From: Lampris incognitus
Lineage: Eukaryota; Chordata; Actinopteri; Lampriformes; Lampridae
Length of the DNA stretch: 64,000 nt
Direction of reading: 5' to 3'
Assembly (NCBI RefSeq): GCF_029633865.1
Contig: NC_079214.1
Coordinates: 18,116,637 to 18,180,636 of the forward strand
Part shown: positions 37,100-49,344 of the stretch, piece by piece
Numbering within the stretch: position 1 is the first letter of the stretch
How the letters are laid out: the number at the start of each line of letters is the position of its first letter
Translations under genes and position numbers: made by a program
Notes under the pieces: generated by a model
Seen by the model: the letters and a program-made list of their open reading frames with translations, nothing else
What the model was told of the DNA's origin: nothing
Databases searched by the model: none

Positions 37100-37559
37100 C
37101 ATTGTAAGCAATAAGAGAGGCAAATAGAAGCCTGCAGACGTGCAGCAGACAGACTCTTCTTCCCAGCAGGCAGAACGCAATGCTCAGACTAATAACAGGC
37201 AAGCTAGCAGTCCGACAGAGATACAGCACATATTCTCTGAGTACCAACAGACGTTAACACCATCAGTAGGACTTCTGAAGCCCCTTCTTTCCCTCCTGGG
37301 TATGACTGCTCCTGGATACACACTCAACCTCCACTCTCGCTGGCAGTGAAGACCTGCGGATGGACTCAACCACTGGCTTACCTCTGAACACCACTTTGGT
37401 CTCCACACTCACATGAGAGCAACAGCCACGGAAAGAGGATACACATGCTTTATTGACAGAACTACAGGTGGTTTAAGTTTGAGCCTCTAGTAGAGTGGAA
37501 GCGTTTTTTTTGTTTTTTCCCCCCCTCTGTATCGAGTTGTGGTTTCCTTGGGGCCCAGT
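37100..37559 (+). promoter_or_regulatory. loxl1: probable loxl1 promoter-proximal region and 5' UTR
   Basis: This stretch directly precedes the loxl1 start codon and is free of recognised repeats. An in-frame TAG at 37491-37493 closes the reading frame upstream of the ATG, so the region is non-coding. No clear TATA box or CpG-rich island marks the transcription start, so the boundary given is arbitrary. A pyrimidine-rich run (about 37503-37527) lies just before the start codon. Confidence 0.4.
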
Positions 37560-38655
37560 ATGCTAACTATCATTGTGGCATGTTTGGTATGTTTCCTGCT
37601 GAGCACAGGGCAGGCTCAGGTTGCCACACAGACTCAGGGGCAGGGGCAGAGCCAGAGCCAGGGGCCAGAGAGCGCTGTCGCGCCCTGGAGACAGGTGATT
37701 CAGTGGGAGAACAACGGCCAGGTTTTCAGCCTCCTGAATAGCGGAGCTGAATATGTGCCTGCTGGGGCACAGACACAAGACAGGGGTCCCAGAGTGGTTG
37801 TGGCCGATGCTCCTCAACGCTCCACACGCAGACCTCAAGGCGGCAACGTGCGCAGACAAGCGCCATCGAGAGGAACCTCAGACACTGTCCGAGGGCAGGC
37901 CAGGCACCCCTTTGGCTTTGGTCAAGTGGCCGATAACTGGAGACAGACCACAGGGAGCACAGGTGGTGGCCGCTTCCACTCATCCTCCAGCACTCGTTTT
38001 AGACCATCCACAGGCTCTTCATCATCTTCATCATCCTCTTTCTCCTCATCATCTTACAATGTGCCACCCTACCCACAGTACCCTGTGCCTCAACAGCCTC
38101 CTTATCCAGCAGTACCTTATGACCCCAGTTTGGTGGATGGACCGGTCAGGAGCTATGAGCCCCCCTTTCAGCCTGTTGCCCCAGGGAGAGGCTATAGTGG
38201 TGGAGTATATGGAGGTGGAGGTGGAGGAGGATACACTGGAGTAGGATATGGAGGTGGTGTAGGCCCTGTGCTCCCAGGGTCCCCCACTGAATACACAGAC
38301 GATAGCTACCGCTTCTACCAACCTTATGGCTATGTGCCTAATCCTGCGGTGCCAGCACATGCTGCCCAGCCACCCTTTTCAGATGGTTTGGACCGCAGAT
38401 ACACCCACAGTCTTTATAACCAGGATTCTGCGGTCTCTGCCCCTGACATGAACCAACCTGCCCCAGAAGCAGTAGACAGAACAGTTCCAGCTGCTCAGCC
38501 TGCAGTCAGAAGTCCTCAGTATGAGCAATTTCCTCCATTTGGAAGACCCCAACCACCCTTTCTCCAGCCCATTCCTCCGGGCAGAAGTTCTCCAAACTCC
38601 GCCCTTGAGAACCCCAGCATCAATGTAGGGAGTGTGTACCGACCAGAACAAAGAG
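37560..38655 (+). CDS. loxl1: lysyl oxidase-like 1, exon 1 (signal peptide and propeptide)
   Basis: LOXL1 is a secreted copper amine oxidase that oxidises lysines of tropoelastin and collagen for cross-linking. The ATG at 37560 has A at -3 and follows an in-frame stop at 37491; the frame extends 5' only to a GTG. Residues 1-20 (MLTIIVACLVCFLLSTGQAQ) form a signal peptide. Residues 43-69 hold the conserved propeptide block WRQVIQWENNGQVFSLLN...EYVPAG shared by LOX and LOXL1. Then come arginine-rich clusters (about 86-105), a serine run (153-165), proline-rich repeats (169-210), a Gly/Tyr stretch (211-235) and a Tyr- and Pro-rich end. The proline-rich propeptide of ~366 residues distinguishes LOXL1 from LOX. 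The exon ends AAAGAG/GTAAAC after 365 codons plus one base, in phase with exon 2. Confidence 0.96.
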
Positions 38656-40589
38656 GTAAACTAAGATTTCTGTTGTTTCTGTCAAAAGAAAAACACACAA
38701 AGGTATGTCTAATTTATTTCAGAATGCATAGTTTGCTTGACACCGTCTTAGAAATGGATGTAGTACAAGTTGGGTGGGCGATAGAAGTGAATGATTTGGA
38801 GATGTTACAGATTTATTCATCCGTATCTAGTTTTCTAGAAACGGGAAATATTGCCTGAGAGAAAGTGACATAAACCTCAAAGAGGAAAGCATGCCACATC
38901 CTGTGGAGTTGTGGGGTCTCACCAAGCTACTTCTATCTGCAAAACAGAAAAGGCAAAAATGAGGCAAAGCTCTTCTCCCATCTCTGTGTGTTTCCTGGAA
39001 GCAGTGGGCATACAGTATGAACCTGAGATATATAGCACCCGGGAGAGCAGAAAGCTCACTGCTTGACTTCTGAGCTGTTCTCGTCATACCTCGGGTATAC
39101 AATATTGTTTTTCAGAATATCGCCTTTCATCTTTGTCAGATATAATGAAATATCTTTAAGTATCAGAATGTAGAGCTGCTTATGACTTGATCCCTCTATG
39201 ATTTACAAACAAAAGCAAAGCGAGCCGAAGGTTAATCTTTTCCCATTCGCATGGTTATTGAAACCAGGTGCTTAGAGAGCCCTGCCAATGCAATGAGAGC
39301 ACACACAGGACCCACTATGTTTTTGCGTGGGGTGTTGTGCACTGAGAGGAATAGATTGGTTCATGTGAAGGCGTAAGTGTAAAGCTTGGTAATGGTGGTG
39401 ACCTCATATGGGAATTGATGGCTGATGACGGGGGGTGGTGGCGGGCGGTGGCTGCTCAAGGGCCTGGTTTCTGAGGACAGGAGAGGGGAAAGAAAATGGG
39501 GGAGTCTGTACCACTCCCTGAGGAGGAGGGAGAGAGTGGAAAATCCCTGTAACACATGAGGTCCATTGCCTCAGCCTCAGGAAATCAAAGAAATATTTAG
39601 TAAGAGCTCTCAGGGGAGGGGGGGGCGTCAAAATGTTCAGAACGTTGGCCAAAGGAAAAAAAAGAGAGAGAGCAATCTCTCCAACACAAAAGACAGTTTC
39701 TTTGAAGTTATTAGCAATTAATCATCTTTGTTTGATAACCTGTCACTATGCTGGGGGAGAACAAGGGATGGATGATGCAGATCTTATCAGAGGTTAATGC
39801 GAACAATGTAGAGAAACAAAATGAATTAGGTGGATGCAAACAGCGGGTGATGTAATCTTGGACATGTGTGAGGTTTTCATGTGTGTGCTGCTGGGGGCTG
39901 TCTCTGGTCCTGGGGTGAGAGGACTCCAAAATGTAATAAAGCAGATTTTCTTATGTATGTTTATTTTTGGGGCTTGCAGAACCTCTGCCTCATTGCCCCC
40001 ATTTCTTAACCATTCTAAAGCTTGTAGCCGTTCCCGTGGAAGAAAATGCCAACATATGTGCAGACGTGTTCTCACATGACATTAACCAGTGTGATAGAAG
40101 TTCAGCCAATGAGAACTGGTGGATCGCTCAGTTGTAGACATTTTGATTACATTTCTTCATATCTTAAACCTTTCGAAAGAGCCGTTACAGTCTTACGGCT
40201 AACATTGAGCTACAAGGCTAAAGTCTACTGAAACTAAGCAGAAACTTACCCAAACTAAATTAAGTAATTTTGCCACCAACTTTCAATAAGCCAGCCAAGT
40301 CAGATGCAAAAACAGTTTACAAAAATGTAAAACAGAATAGACAAATATTTTACTGGGCTGACTGCTCACTATATTGCAATGACCGTTTACTGAGCAAACA
40401 AGGTTCCTTGGCAATTTGGCAAATAAGCATCTGGAAATACTATACACACATGGTCAGCCAGCAAACCTTCAATAGGATTGAAATTAAAATAAAATAAATA
40501 AATCAACTTAATATTAATTAAATAAACTATGGAAAAATAGAGAAACTAGAAACGGATATGTAACACTTGTAATAAAAGTCAAGTAAAAG

Positions 40590-40870
40590 TAGGGTGGTAG
40601 TAGCTCCGGAGGTAGAGCAGATCACTTGGCAATTGGAGGGTTGCCAGTTCAAACCAAAGCTCCTCCTAACAAACATGTCAAGATGTCTGTGAGCAAGACA
40701 CCAAACCCCTAATTGCTCTTTTTAAGCTGGTTGTTACTTTGTGTGGTTGACACTGCCACTAGTGTGTGAATGTGAGGCATTATTATTATTACAATGCTGT
40801 TTTGAGTGGCTTTTGCAGCTACAAAAGCTACTAGTAAAGTCATTTACTACCCACCTAACCATGAGTGCTA
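40590..40870 (+). repeat. degraded tRNA-derived SINE (family D)
   Basis: Head GGTAGTAGCTCCGGAGGTAG (A-box region) and a decayed B box CCAGTTCAAACC are followed by GTGAGCAAGACACCAAACCC, a phrase common in fish SINEs, and GAATGTGAGGCATTATTATT. No target duplication was found. Confidence 0.65.
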
Positions 40871-40963
40871 GTTTGCCATGGGGTCATAGTAGTCAGTGGA
40901 CAGACCTGAATCAAATAGAGACACTGATTTAAAGCTGCGATCCGTAACATTTCTCCATTAATA

Positions 40964-42585
40964 TACACTACCGTTCAAAAGTTTGGGATCACATTGAAAT
41001 GTCCATATTTTTGAAGCAAAAGCACTGTACTTTTCAATGAAGATAACTTTAAACTAGTCTTAACTTTAAAGAAATACACTCTATACATTGCTAATGTGGT
41101 AAATGACTATTCTAGCCGCAAATGTCTGGTTTTTGGTGCAATATCTACATAGGTGTATAGAGGCCCATTTCAAGCAACTATCACTCCAGTGTTCTAATGG
41201 TACAATGTGTTTGCTCATTGGCTCAGAAGGCTAATTGATGATTAGAAAACCCTTGTGCAATCATGTTCACACATCTGAAAACAGTTTAGCTCGTTACAGA
41301 AGCTACAAAACTGACCTTCCTTTGAGCAGATTGAGTTTCTGGAGCATCACATTTGTGGGGTCAATTAAACGCTCAAAATGGCCAGAAAAAGAGAACTTTC
41401 ATCTGAAACTCGACAGTCTATTCTTGTTCTTAGAAATGAAGGCTATTCCATGCGAGAAATTGCTAAGAAATTGAAGATTTCCTACACCGGTGTGTACTAC
41501 TCCCTTCAGAGGACAGCACAAACGGGCTCTAACCAGAGTAGAAAAAGAAGTGGGAGGCCGCGTTGCACAACTGAGCAAGAAGATAAGTACATTAGAGTCT
41601 CTAGTTTGAGAAACAGACGCCTCACAGGTCCCCAACTGGCATCTTCATTAAATAGTACCCGCAAAACACCAGTGTCAACATCTACAGTCAAGAGGCGGCT
41701 GCGGGATTCTGGGCTTCAGGGCAGAGTGGCAAAGAAAAAGCCATATCTGAGACTGACCAATAAAAGAAAAAGATTAAGATGGGCAAAAGAACACAGACAT
41801 TGGACAGAGGAAGACTGGAAAAAAGTGTTGTGGATGGATGAATCCAAGTTTGAGGTGTTTGGATCACAAAGAAGAACGTTTGTGAGACGCAGAACAAATG
41901 AAAAGATGCTGGAAGAATGCCTGACGCCATCTGTTAAGCATGGTGGAGGTAATGTGATGGTCTGGGGTTGCTTTGGTGCTGGTAAGGTGGGAGATTTGTA
42001 CAGGGTAAAAGGGATTCTGAATAAGGAAGGCTATCACTTCATTTTGCAACGCCATGCCATACCCAGTGGACAGCGCTTGATTGGAGCCAATTTCATCCTA
42101 CAACAGGACAATGACCCTAAACACACCTCCAAATTGTGCAAGAACTATTTAGAGCAGAAGCAGGCAGCTGGTATTCTATCGGTAATGGAGTGGCCAGCGC
42201 AGTCACCAGATCTGAACCCCATTGAGCTGTTGTGGGAGCAGCTTGACCGTATGGTACACAAGAAGTGCCCATCCAACCAATCCAACTTGTGGGAGCTGCT
42301 TCTGGAAGCGTGGGGTGCAATTTCTCCAGATTACCTCAACAAATTAACAGCTAGAATGCCAAAGGTCTGCAATGCTGTAATTGCTGCAAATGGAGGATTC
42401 TTTGACGAAAGCAAAGTTTGATGTAAAAAAAATCTTATTTCAAATACAAATCATTATTTCTAACCTTGTCAATGTCTTGACTCTATTTTCTATTCATTTC
42501 ACAACATATGGTGGTGAATAAGTGTGACTTTTCATGGAAAACACAAAATTGTTTGGGTGATCCCAAACTTTTGAACGGTAGTGTA
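40964..42585 (+). mobile_element. Tc1/mariner DNA transposon, DD38E type, apparently intact
   Basis: The ends are perfect 29-bp inverted repeats starting TACACTACCGTTCAAAAG and running to GGGATCAC, at 40964-40992 and, inverted, 42557-42585. The outer TA at each end is the expected target duplication. The 1622-bp element contains a single full-length transposase gene. It sits in loxl1 intron 1 in the same orientation as the host gene. Confidence 0.94.
41378..42421 (+). CDS. Tc1/mariner transposase, uninterrupted, D-D38-E
   Basis: A 347-codon frame from an ATG in good context (AAAATGG). Residues 1-55 form a paired-like helix-turn-helix (TRQSILVLRNEGYSMREIAK), a GRPR motif is at 59-62, and residues 65-115 form the second helix-turn-helix. 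The RNase H-like catalytic domain has D154 in LWMDESKF, a glycine-rich GGGNVMVWGCF at 189-199, D244 in LQQDNDPKHT and E283 in SPDLNPIELLWE. 38 residues lie between D244 and E283, against 34 in ordinary Tc1 and Sleeping Beauty-type enzymes; the extra residues are in the KQAAGILSV region. From memory, a DD38E sister family of Tc1 called Intruder has been described in fishes and amphibians. All catalytic residues are present and there are no stops, so the enzyme may be functional. It catalyses cut-and-paste transposition into TA sites in the nucleus. Confidence 0.95.
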   Translation: MARKRELSSETRQSILVLRNEGYSMREIAKKLKISYTGVYYSLQRTAQTGSNQSRKRSGRPRCTTEQEDKYIRVSSLRNRRLTGPQLASSLNSTRKTPVSTSTVKRRLRDSGLQGRVAKKKPYLRLTNKRKRLRWAKEHRHWTEEDWKKVLWMDESKFEVFGSQRRTFVRRRTNEKMLEECLTPSVKHGGGNVMVWGCFGAGKVGDLYRVKGILNKEGYHFILQRHAIPSGQRLIGANFILQQDNDPKHTSKLCKNYLEQKQAAGILSVMEWPAQSPDLNPIELLWEQLDRMVHKKCPSNQSNLWELLLEAWGAISPDYLNKLTARMPKVCNAVIAANGGFFDESKV

Positions 42586-45500
42586 TAAGTTATCTGGACC
42601 ATGCAGTCAGGCTATATAATATTAACTGTCAACTTTACCATGGTTGGAGACGTATACCGCTACTGACATTTTTGACTGGGTGGGATGAACATTGGTGCAG
42701 CAGCAAACACTTACATGTTGGAAACAACTCTAGCAGTAACATTTATTGAAATGTGACGCCGATATGGCCATGCTTCTCTTGGACAGATGATCAATATAAC
42801 TGTAGAACAATGTGGCGATGTAGTTTGATGACTTTTTTGATCGCCTGCATTAGTTTATTCCAATGATCTAATTTTTCATGGGTGTAGGCTATTTACTAGT
42901 GAGCTGACGGCACACGAATCTCAAGGGCTGCTACGCCTTGTTTGTAGTCAGAGAAGATCAGTGTCAACAGGTCTATTCTTCTCTGGCTTCTAGATCCAAA
43001 TATGTTGGAACATTGTTTGACTGTAATAGTGATTGAATGCCCAATACAATAGCCACATCTTAGCTGCATATCGATCCTTGGACCAAAGCTAACACAGACA
43101 GTCTAATGTATTACAAACTTCATTAAAGTATATCGCAACACCGTCCTATAATTACACTGATAGTAATGCTGTGATAGTGATTCCTACTGGAGTTGTTCCC
43201 AACATGTATACATGTTTGCCACTGCACCATTCGGTGAAAATTTCAACAGTGGTGTACGGGGACTTGAGAGCGTCTCCAACCATGGCAAAGACGCCAGTTA
43301 TGTAACCTGACTCCCATAGTCCACATGGGTAAAATAAAAATTTAGTAAGAGACAAAAATCGCAGATTTCAGCTTTAGACCCATGAACCCCCCTTAGTGCA
43401 CTAAAGCAACTTTAAAACATCTTGCAAACATTACAACAATCTGATATCCTGACAAAAGAGGTACTATTTCTAGCCTGGATTCTCACATAAGTGTAACTTA
43501 CCCTAATAGTTATTGATAAAACTTCACTGCAGCGTAGCAAAATACTGCCATTTGTTTTCAATGTGCATGGCTATTTTTATACCTGAGGAACACATGGAAA
43601 GTAATCCAGTGATTTGTAACGCTTATTACCCAATCAGAATGGAGCATTTGCTCAGGTTGTAGAGATCATGAGAACCTCTGGCTACCTTTAAAACTTAAAA
43701 AATTAAATGAAACCCCTTAACTGGAAAACAACTGTATTTTATGCTACATAAGGAAGAGCCTGTAAGTGAGCACCTCAGCCTCTATAAAAGTACGATGAAC
43801 CACAGGTAATAACAATGAGCATGGAAGACTGAGACATTCACTTTAGTTTTATCTTATTATTATGTATTGATATTTACATGACAAAATAAATAATATGTTT
43901 TATATAACCTTTTTTATGTTTCTTGACCCTCATCCTGTGGCAAAAATAATTAAAACACTACAACCATGTTAATCAAAGAAAACAAACATCCAGGCCAAAG
44001 TCATTGAATGAAATGTTTCCCTTAAATGTTGTTGAAAACTTGAGAAAAAAATACAACTTAAAGAAACAATTTACAACATGTAAGAGCTACAATATTTAAA
44101 TGGTAACAAATGTCCTTTTGATACTTTATGTGACAGGCATTTTTTTTAGACAATAGCTAATCCCCAAATATCCGAATAATGACTGCTTTTGTCATGGCTC
44201 TAATGGTTACTGTCTGGTAGGACTTTCTGAGGAAAAATGAAACAGCTGTGAGTAAATCTAATGGTCTGAGAGAAAATCAGGCCTCTGTGTTTAATCCTAC
44301 GTCTGTATTCGGGATCTCAATCTCAGCTGAGCTCCCCTGATTGGTTGAGGCTTTGCAGGTAGCCCTCAACCAACCAGGAGAGCTCTCTGTGATGGGGCAG
44401 TCTTAACATCTGTCAGTCATTCACTGATAGTCTTAGTGACTTTGGTTGGAGAGAATCATTATTTCCTAGCTACAGACAGCAACAGCAGTCTGTCTTAATC
44501 TACATCAAGTAGCCACGTTAAGTTGTACCTTGAGGAGACAGGGCATTTTTTGAAATAACTCTATGCATCTTCACTTTAAGCAAAGTATAGCACCACACAG
44601 AATAATAAATCAAAAATGCTTCTTAAGAAATCATTTCCCACGCAATGCCAACACTTAAGTTGCTAACAATGCAATCATCATAGCTGCAGTTCATCTGGAC
44701 ACAACGTTTAGTGGCAGAAACATTTCATCACTCGTCTAAGCGACTTTGTCGGTCTCAATGTTGTGCCCAGGTGAACTGATACAACTGTCTGGGATTTCCT
44801 TGCCTAGAATATTGGGTATGGATCAAGACATCACGGTTGCTGCCTTGACCCATTTTGAAAATCCATCTGAAGAAAATAGTGATAATGCCAATGAGGAAGA
44901 GTGGAGTCTGCAAGTTATCTACCCCACAGTTATTGCTGAAGGCTTCAACAGCATGAGCAGTGCTTTGCTCACACTCTTGAGCCATCTTGCAATGTTGACA
45001 TGTGGCACGATGGATGCTTGGACCCATGTCTTTGTCTCCATTCGCCATATTCTTCCAATGAGAATAAAATGGCAGGAACCAGGATTAATCAGAACAGGCA
45101 ATGTGTTTTTTGGGTTTTTTTCTTCCTGTTTTCAAGTTTCCAGTATTGCATATCTTTGCCCACTGCAACTGATGTGTTCAGCTGAAACGTGAAACTCTGT
45201 AAAGCCATCAATTTTCCCATCCCCTTTATGGCAAGTTGTGCATTGTTTATACACAAATGTTTTATGGGACAGCCAACTGACTAACTGCAAACTGTCTGTG
45301 CCTTTTCAAATTTATTATCTACTTTTGTTTTGTTTTGTTTTTAACCTTTACATGAATGACATATTTTTGAAAAGTGGCCGGAGGTTGGCTTGTGGACCAA
45401 TCCCAATATACACAGGAAACTGTTAAAGCACAATTTTGTTTTTTTACAGTCTTATTTTTGTAGATTTTACCATTGTGCATATCTGTTATGATTTTAATCA

Positions 45501-47148
45501 CTGGCTTTATTTTGGAGAATTTGAACACGGGACCACCACTGGACACATCATAACAACAGTCTCTTATGGTGCCACAGAATATGATCCTTAAACCTTTCCT
45601 TTCGAAAACCAGAAAATCCCAATGCTTCTGTCAGACTATGTACATGACTTCTTGCTATCGTTGATATCTCAATTGCACTTGCCAGATAGTTTAATGACGG
45701 TCTGGTCATTCCTTGACCAAGTTGAACCAGGAAGCAGCACAGTAACACAATGGATCACTGTTGACGAAATTGGACATTTCAGGTAATGGATTTTAGCTAA
45801 TGCTTTCGTTTTCATTTCCAAGTAGGCGGTTTAGATATTTGGGTAAAATTTGACCTGTTAAAACATGTCTGAAGCTCGTATCCCATGGTGCTGAAGCCAT
45901 TATAAAGCTGTGTAAAGCGGTGCTGTCACGCCCAAGACCTTCACAATGAAGCAGGCGAGTAAAATGATATAAAACTAATGTACGCAATTGCCAAAACAAC
46001 AAAAATAAAATCCAGGTTGTAAAAAATAAATATTTTTCCTTTAAGTATGACTGATCCACCAGTGTTGCAGTTCTTGACGTACTCTAAATCATATATCCTG
46101 TCATTGTCATATTACATTCAAAGATACTTAAATCTTCACTCAGGCACACAGTTGTAATTGGTAAATGTTCAAGGCAAAACTATCAGTAGACCCGAGCCAG
46201 GACAATGGCATCTAAATAAATATAACTTTTGAGCAATTTTTTTTTAAGTTTTCAAGTTTCTGAGCAATTCAGAATTAGTCCTCAATTCATCTCTTATGCA
46301 GGGGATACAATAATCCAGTAGAAGGCTCACATGCTTAATAAGGGTTACATATGGTAGAATGGTTTAATCAAACCTTAACTGCACATTCATTAAATATGAG
46401 TTGTGTACCCTTATTGTTAAGTTCTACCCACATTTTATACATAAAAATGCAGCATACACTTGCATGAAAGTCGATTAAAAAAATACATATTCAAAATTAA
46501 ATATATGAAAAAGAACAAGAACGATACATACTAGGGGTGTAACGCAACACCATTTTTTTGTATTTGTATCTGCATCTATTCTAGTCCACAAAATATCTGT
46601 ATTTGTATCTGTATTCAGATTTAAAGTGGAAGTGGGTGTGGCCTGAACTGGGAAGTGGTTAAAAAAACTTTTTTGACTCATATTTTCTATGAATTACATT
46701 TTGAACACAAGATTTTGGATTACTTATCTGTTCCAAAGAATACAAACAACAATAAACATCATAATTTAATTATGTAGGTAGTTGAATTTCCTGATAAACA
46801 ATGAACTTCTAGCATTTAAACTTTACCAATGCCCCCCTTCAAAACAGGGATACTGAATTCTGAAATTAGGAACATAGAAAAAAATACACAAGGTTGGGAG
46901 GGTTACTTTATGAAAGTATTCCATTACAACTGCAAGTTGCCTGTTGAAAAATGTATCCAGTCACTTGCTCTAAGTATGACAATATCAAAGTAATGTTATC
47001 TGGTTACTTTCAGTTACCTCTGGATTACTTCAATGCCAAATATGAAAAAAAGACAAAAGAAAAGATACCAATAACATGACTTGTACTTAATTGCATTTTG
47101 TAAGACAACAAAACAATGTAACCTTAGAAAGGACAATGGGAACACCAA

Positions 47149-47297
47149 GCCTGGGGCCCTGTGATGGCCTGCGGCCCTTTGATGGCCTGGAGGCCTGTCC
47201 AGGGTTTTTCCCTGCCTGCCGTCCAATGACTGCTGGGATAGGCTCCAGCATCCCCGCGACCCTGAGAGCAGGATAAGCGGTTTGGATAATGGATGGA
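47149..47297 (+). repeat. SINE family A, 3' fragment
   Basis: Contains the GATGGCCTG block (locally duplicated), GGGATAGGCTCCAGCATCCC, the GGATAAGCGGTTTGGATAAT end and a short GATGG tail. 5' truncated. Confidence 0.85.
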
Positions 47298-47439
47298 CAT
47301 AGATTTAAGGCACCCACACCCACCCTCTCTTTTAGGCCTGCTACATGAATTAAGAGTATCCACAGTGGGGTTTTTTTGGGTGTTTTTTTTTCATCAACAA
47401 ATCAGATGTCCACCTACTGAACTGTCAAAATGAACATTC

Positions 47440-47487
47440 CATCCATCCATCCATTATCTGAACCACTTATCCTGCTCTCAGGGTCAT
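47440..47487 (-). repeat. SINE family A, very short 3' fragment, reverse
   Basis: CATCCATCCATCCATTATC tail followed by CTTATCCTGCTCTCAGGGTC, i.e. only the last ~45 bases of the family. Confidence 0.8.
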
Positions 47488-48698
47488 ATAAAATAAATTC
47501 AGGCATTAGGCCTATGGATTCCAAATTAAAGTATAGGCTATACCTATACGTGTCCCACATTGTCCCACACAAACACAATATTTGTCCCACATTTTGTTTG
47601 TTGTAAGCCAGAGTAAAAGTAGGAGCCACAGAGAAAAATTTGGGCAGCCCATCAGTAGGGTTTCCACCTTTAGCTCAGAAAAATAAGAGACACGTAACCC
47701 CATCCCATCTCGGCTCCCACGTTCACCTACCTAGGCCCCATGACCCCCACCTCAATTCAAAAGGTTGCTTTTTTTTAAATAATAATTTCCTTGATTCTAT
47801 AGATGCAGTTTGGTATTAATTCAGAATGCCAGGCTTGAAAGGTTCATGTAAAGTGAAATATGCAGTAAGCTAGACAACTGCCTACAGTAAGTAGACCTAG
47901 TCAGAGTAATATGTCTCTAGAAAATGGACATGTAGTCTACATAATATTTCAGTTAAGTGCTTTATTTGCAAACCAAAACAACACACAAAATAAATTCTAT
48001 GTTGGCATAAGGGGAGAGTGACTGTGGTGTACCTGGTTGGATATGAACCCTGGTTTGGGTGAGAGCCAAGGAAATGAATGCCAGGGTGCATTGATTTATG
48101 CTGATGGACAGTGTTAAAGCAGCACACAGAGCTGTGCTAAGTAAGGGAACAGTAGTTTGGGTTGACCCTAGTTGGATAAGAACCGTGGTTTGGTAAGGGA
48201 GTCTGACAATGCCTGAATGTTTGAAAGGTAAGGTGGGGTAGGGAGCCAATGAGTGCCTACAACAAAGTATACAATACAAACTAACAAAACAGCACAAAAA
48301 TACACATGATTGATAGGTAAAAGCATTACTTAAATGTAAGTTTTTCGAGCACCTGATTTTTTATTTATTTAGATGTCATCAAGTTGAGAGGGACATTTCT
48401 AAACTCTAGGCCCGTAAGAGCAAACAGTCAATATTGTATTTGCGGATGATGGCTTTATTGGAAGCGTGTCGATACTCAATAGTAAGGGGGCCAAAATTGA
48501 ACCTTGTGGCACACCACATGCAACATCTGTGATGTGAAATTGCCAAGGGAAACCAGGAAAACACAGAAAAGATTTGAGGAAATACCATTCCTTGTTTTTA
48601 ATGTCTTAAAAACAAGGACAAATTATATGCAGAAAGATGATCTTGATCAGTATAGAATGGGGGAATGAATAGACAAGTCAATTGTCAAAAATTGTTTT

Positions 48699-49154
48699 GT
48701 TGGGGTGTTTTTGCCCCCCCTTTTTTTTTCTCTTTCTCCCCAATTGTACTTGGCGAATTACCCCACTCTACTGAGCTGTCCCAGTTGCTGCTCCACTCCC
48801 TCTACCAATCCAGGGAGGGATGCAGACTACTACATGCCCCCTCCGATACATGTGGAGTTGCCAGCCGCTTCTTTTCACCTGACAGTGAGGAGTTTCGCCA
48901 GGGGGACCTAGCACGTGTGAGGATCACGCTATTCCCCCCAGTTCCTCCTCCGCCCTGCACACGCACCCCGACTGACCAGAGGAGGTGCTAGTGCAGCAAC
49001 CAGGACACATACCCACATCCAGCTTCCCACCCGCAGACATGGCCAATTGTGTCTGTAGGGACGCCCGACCAAGCTGGAGATAAAACGAGGATTCGAACTG
49101 GTGATCCCCCTGTTGGTAGGCAATGGACTAGACTGCTACGCTACCCCGCCCCCG
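48699..49154 (-). repeat. tRNA-derived SINE (family E) with perfect 15-bp target duplication
   Basis: Read on the minus strand it begins with a tRNA-like head (GCGGGGTAGCGTAGCAGTC, then B box CCAGTTCGAATCC). It continues through GACACAATTGGCCATGTCTG and GTGTCCTGGTTGCTGCACTA and ends with an A-rich tail next to a G run. GTCAAAAATTGTTTT flanks it at 48684-48698 and 49155-49169, identical over 15 bases. The same family recurs at 55028 and 60288, always in this orientation. Inserted in loxl1 intron 1. Confidence 0.93.
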
Positions 49155-49344
49155 GTCAAAAATTGTTTTCAAGCACCAATATGATTATTGGAAATCAAAT
49201 TTGAAAAGTAAGCTTGACAAACTGCTTGTAATTGATTTGTATTTTATTTTGTCTTTTTTCCTTGTTCAACCTTTCATTTGTATCCTTTAGTGCAATTTTT
49301 TAAGACAGAGCATCACTTCATTCTTTCATGGGATTCTAGAGTTA

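Noticed and set aside
37539..37559. Upstream GTG as start of loxl1
   Set aside because: Vertebrate nuclear genes rarely start at GTG; the ATG at 37560 has a good context and starts a proper signal peptide.
37753..38244. 163-codon ORF in another frame of loxl1 exon 1
   Set aside because: Shadow of the GC-rich, low-complexity loxl1 coding frame; the loxl1 frame has the signal peptide, conserved block and splice phase.
38656..38858. Extension of the loxl1 exon 1 frame past the donor site
   Set aside because: The frame runs on 67 codons to a stop but loses all LOX similarity; exon 2 at 54349 joins in phase at the GTAAAC donor.
44746..45192. 148-codon ORF in loxl1 intron 1
   Set aside because: Begins in a repeat phrase (ATTTCATCACTCGTC), no known domain, no splice sites; treated as old repeat DNA.
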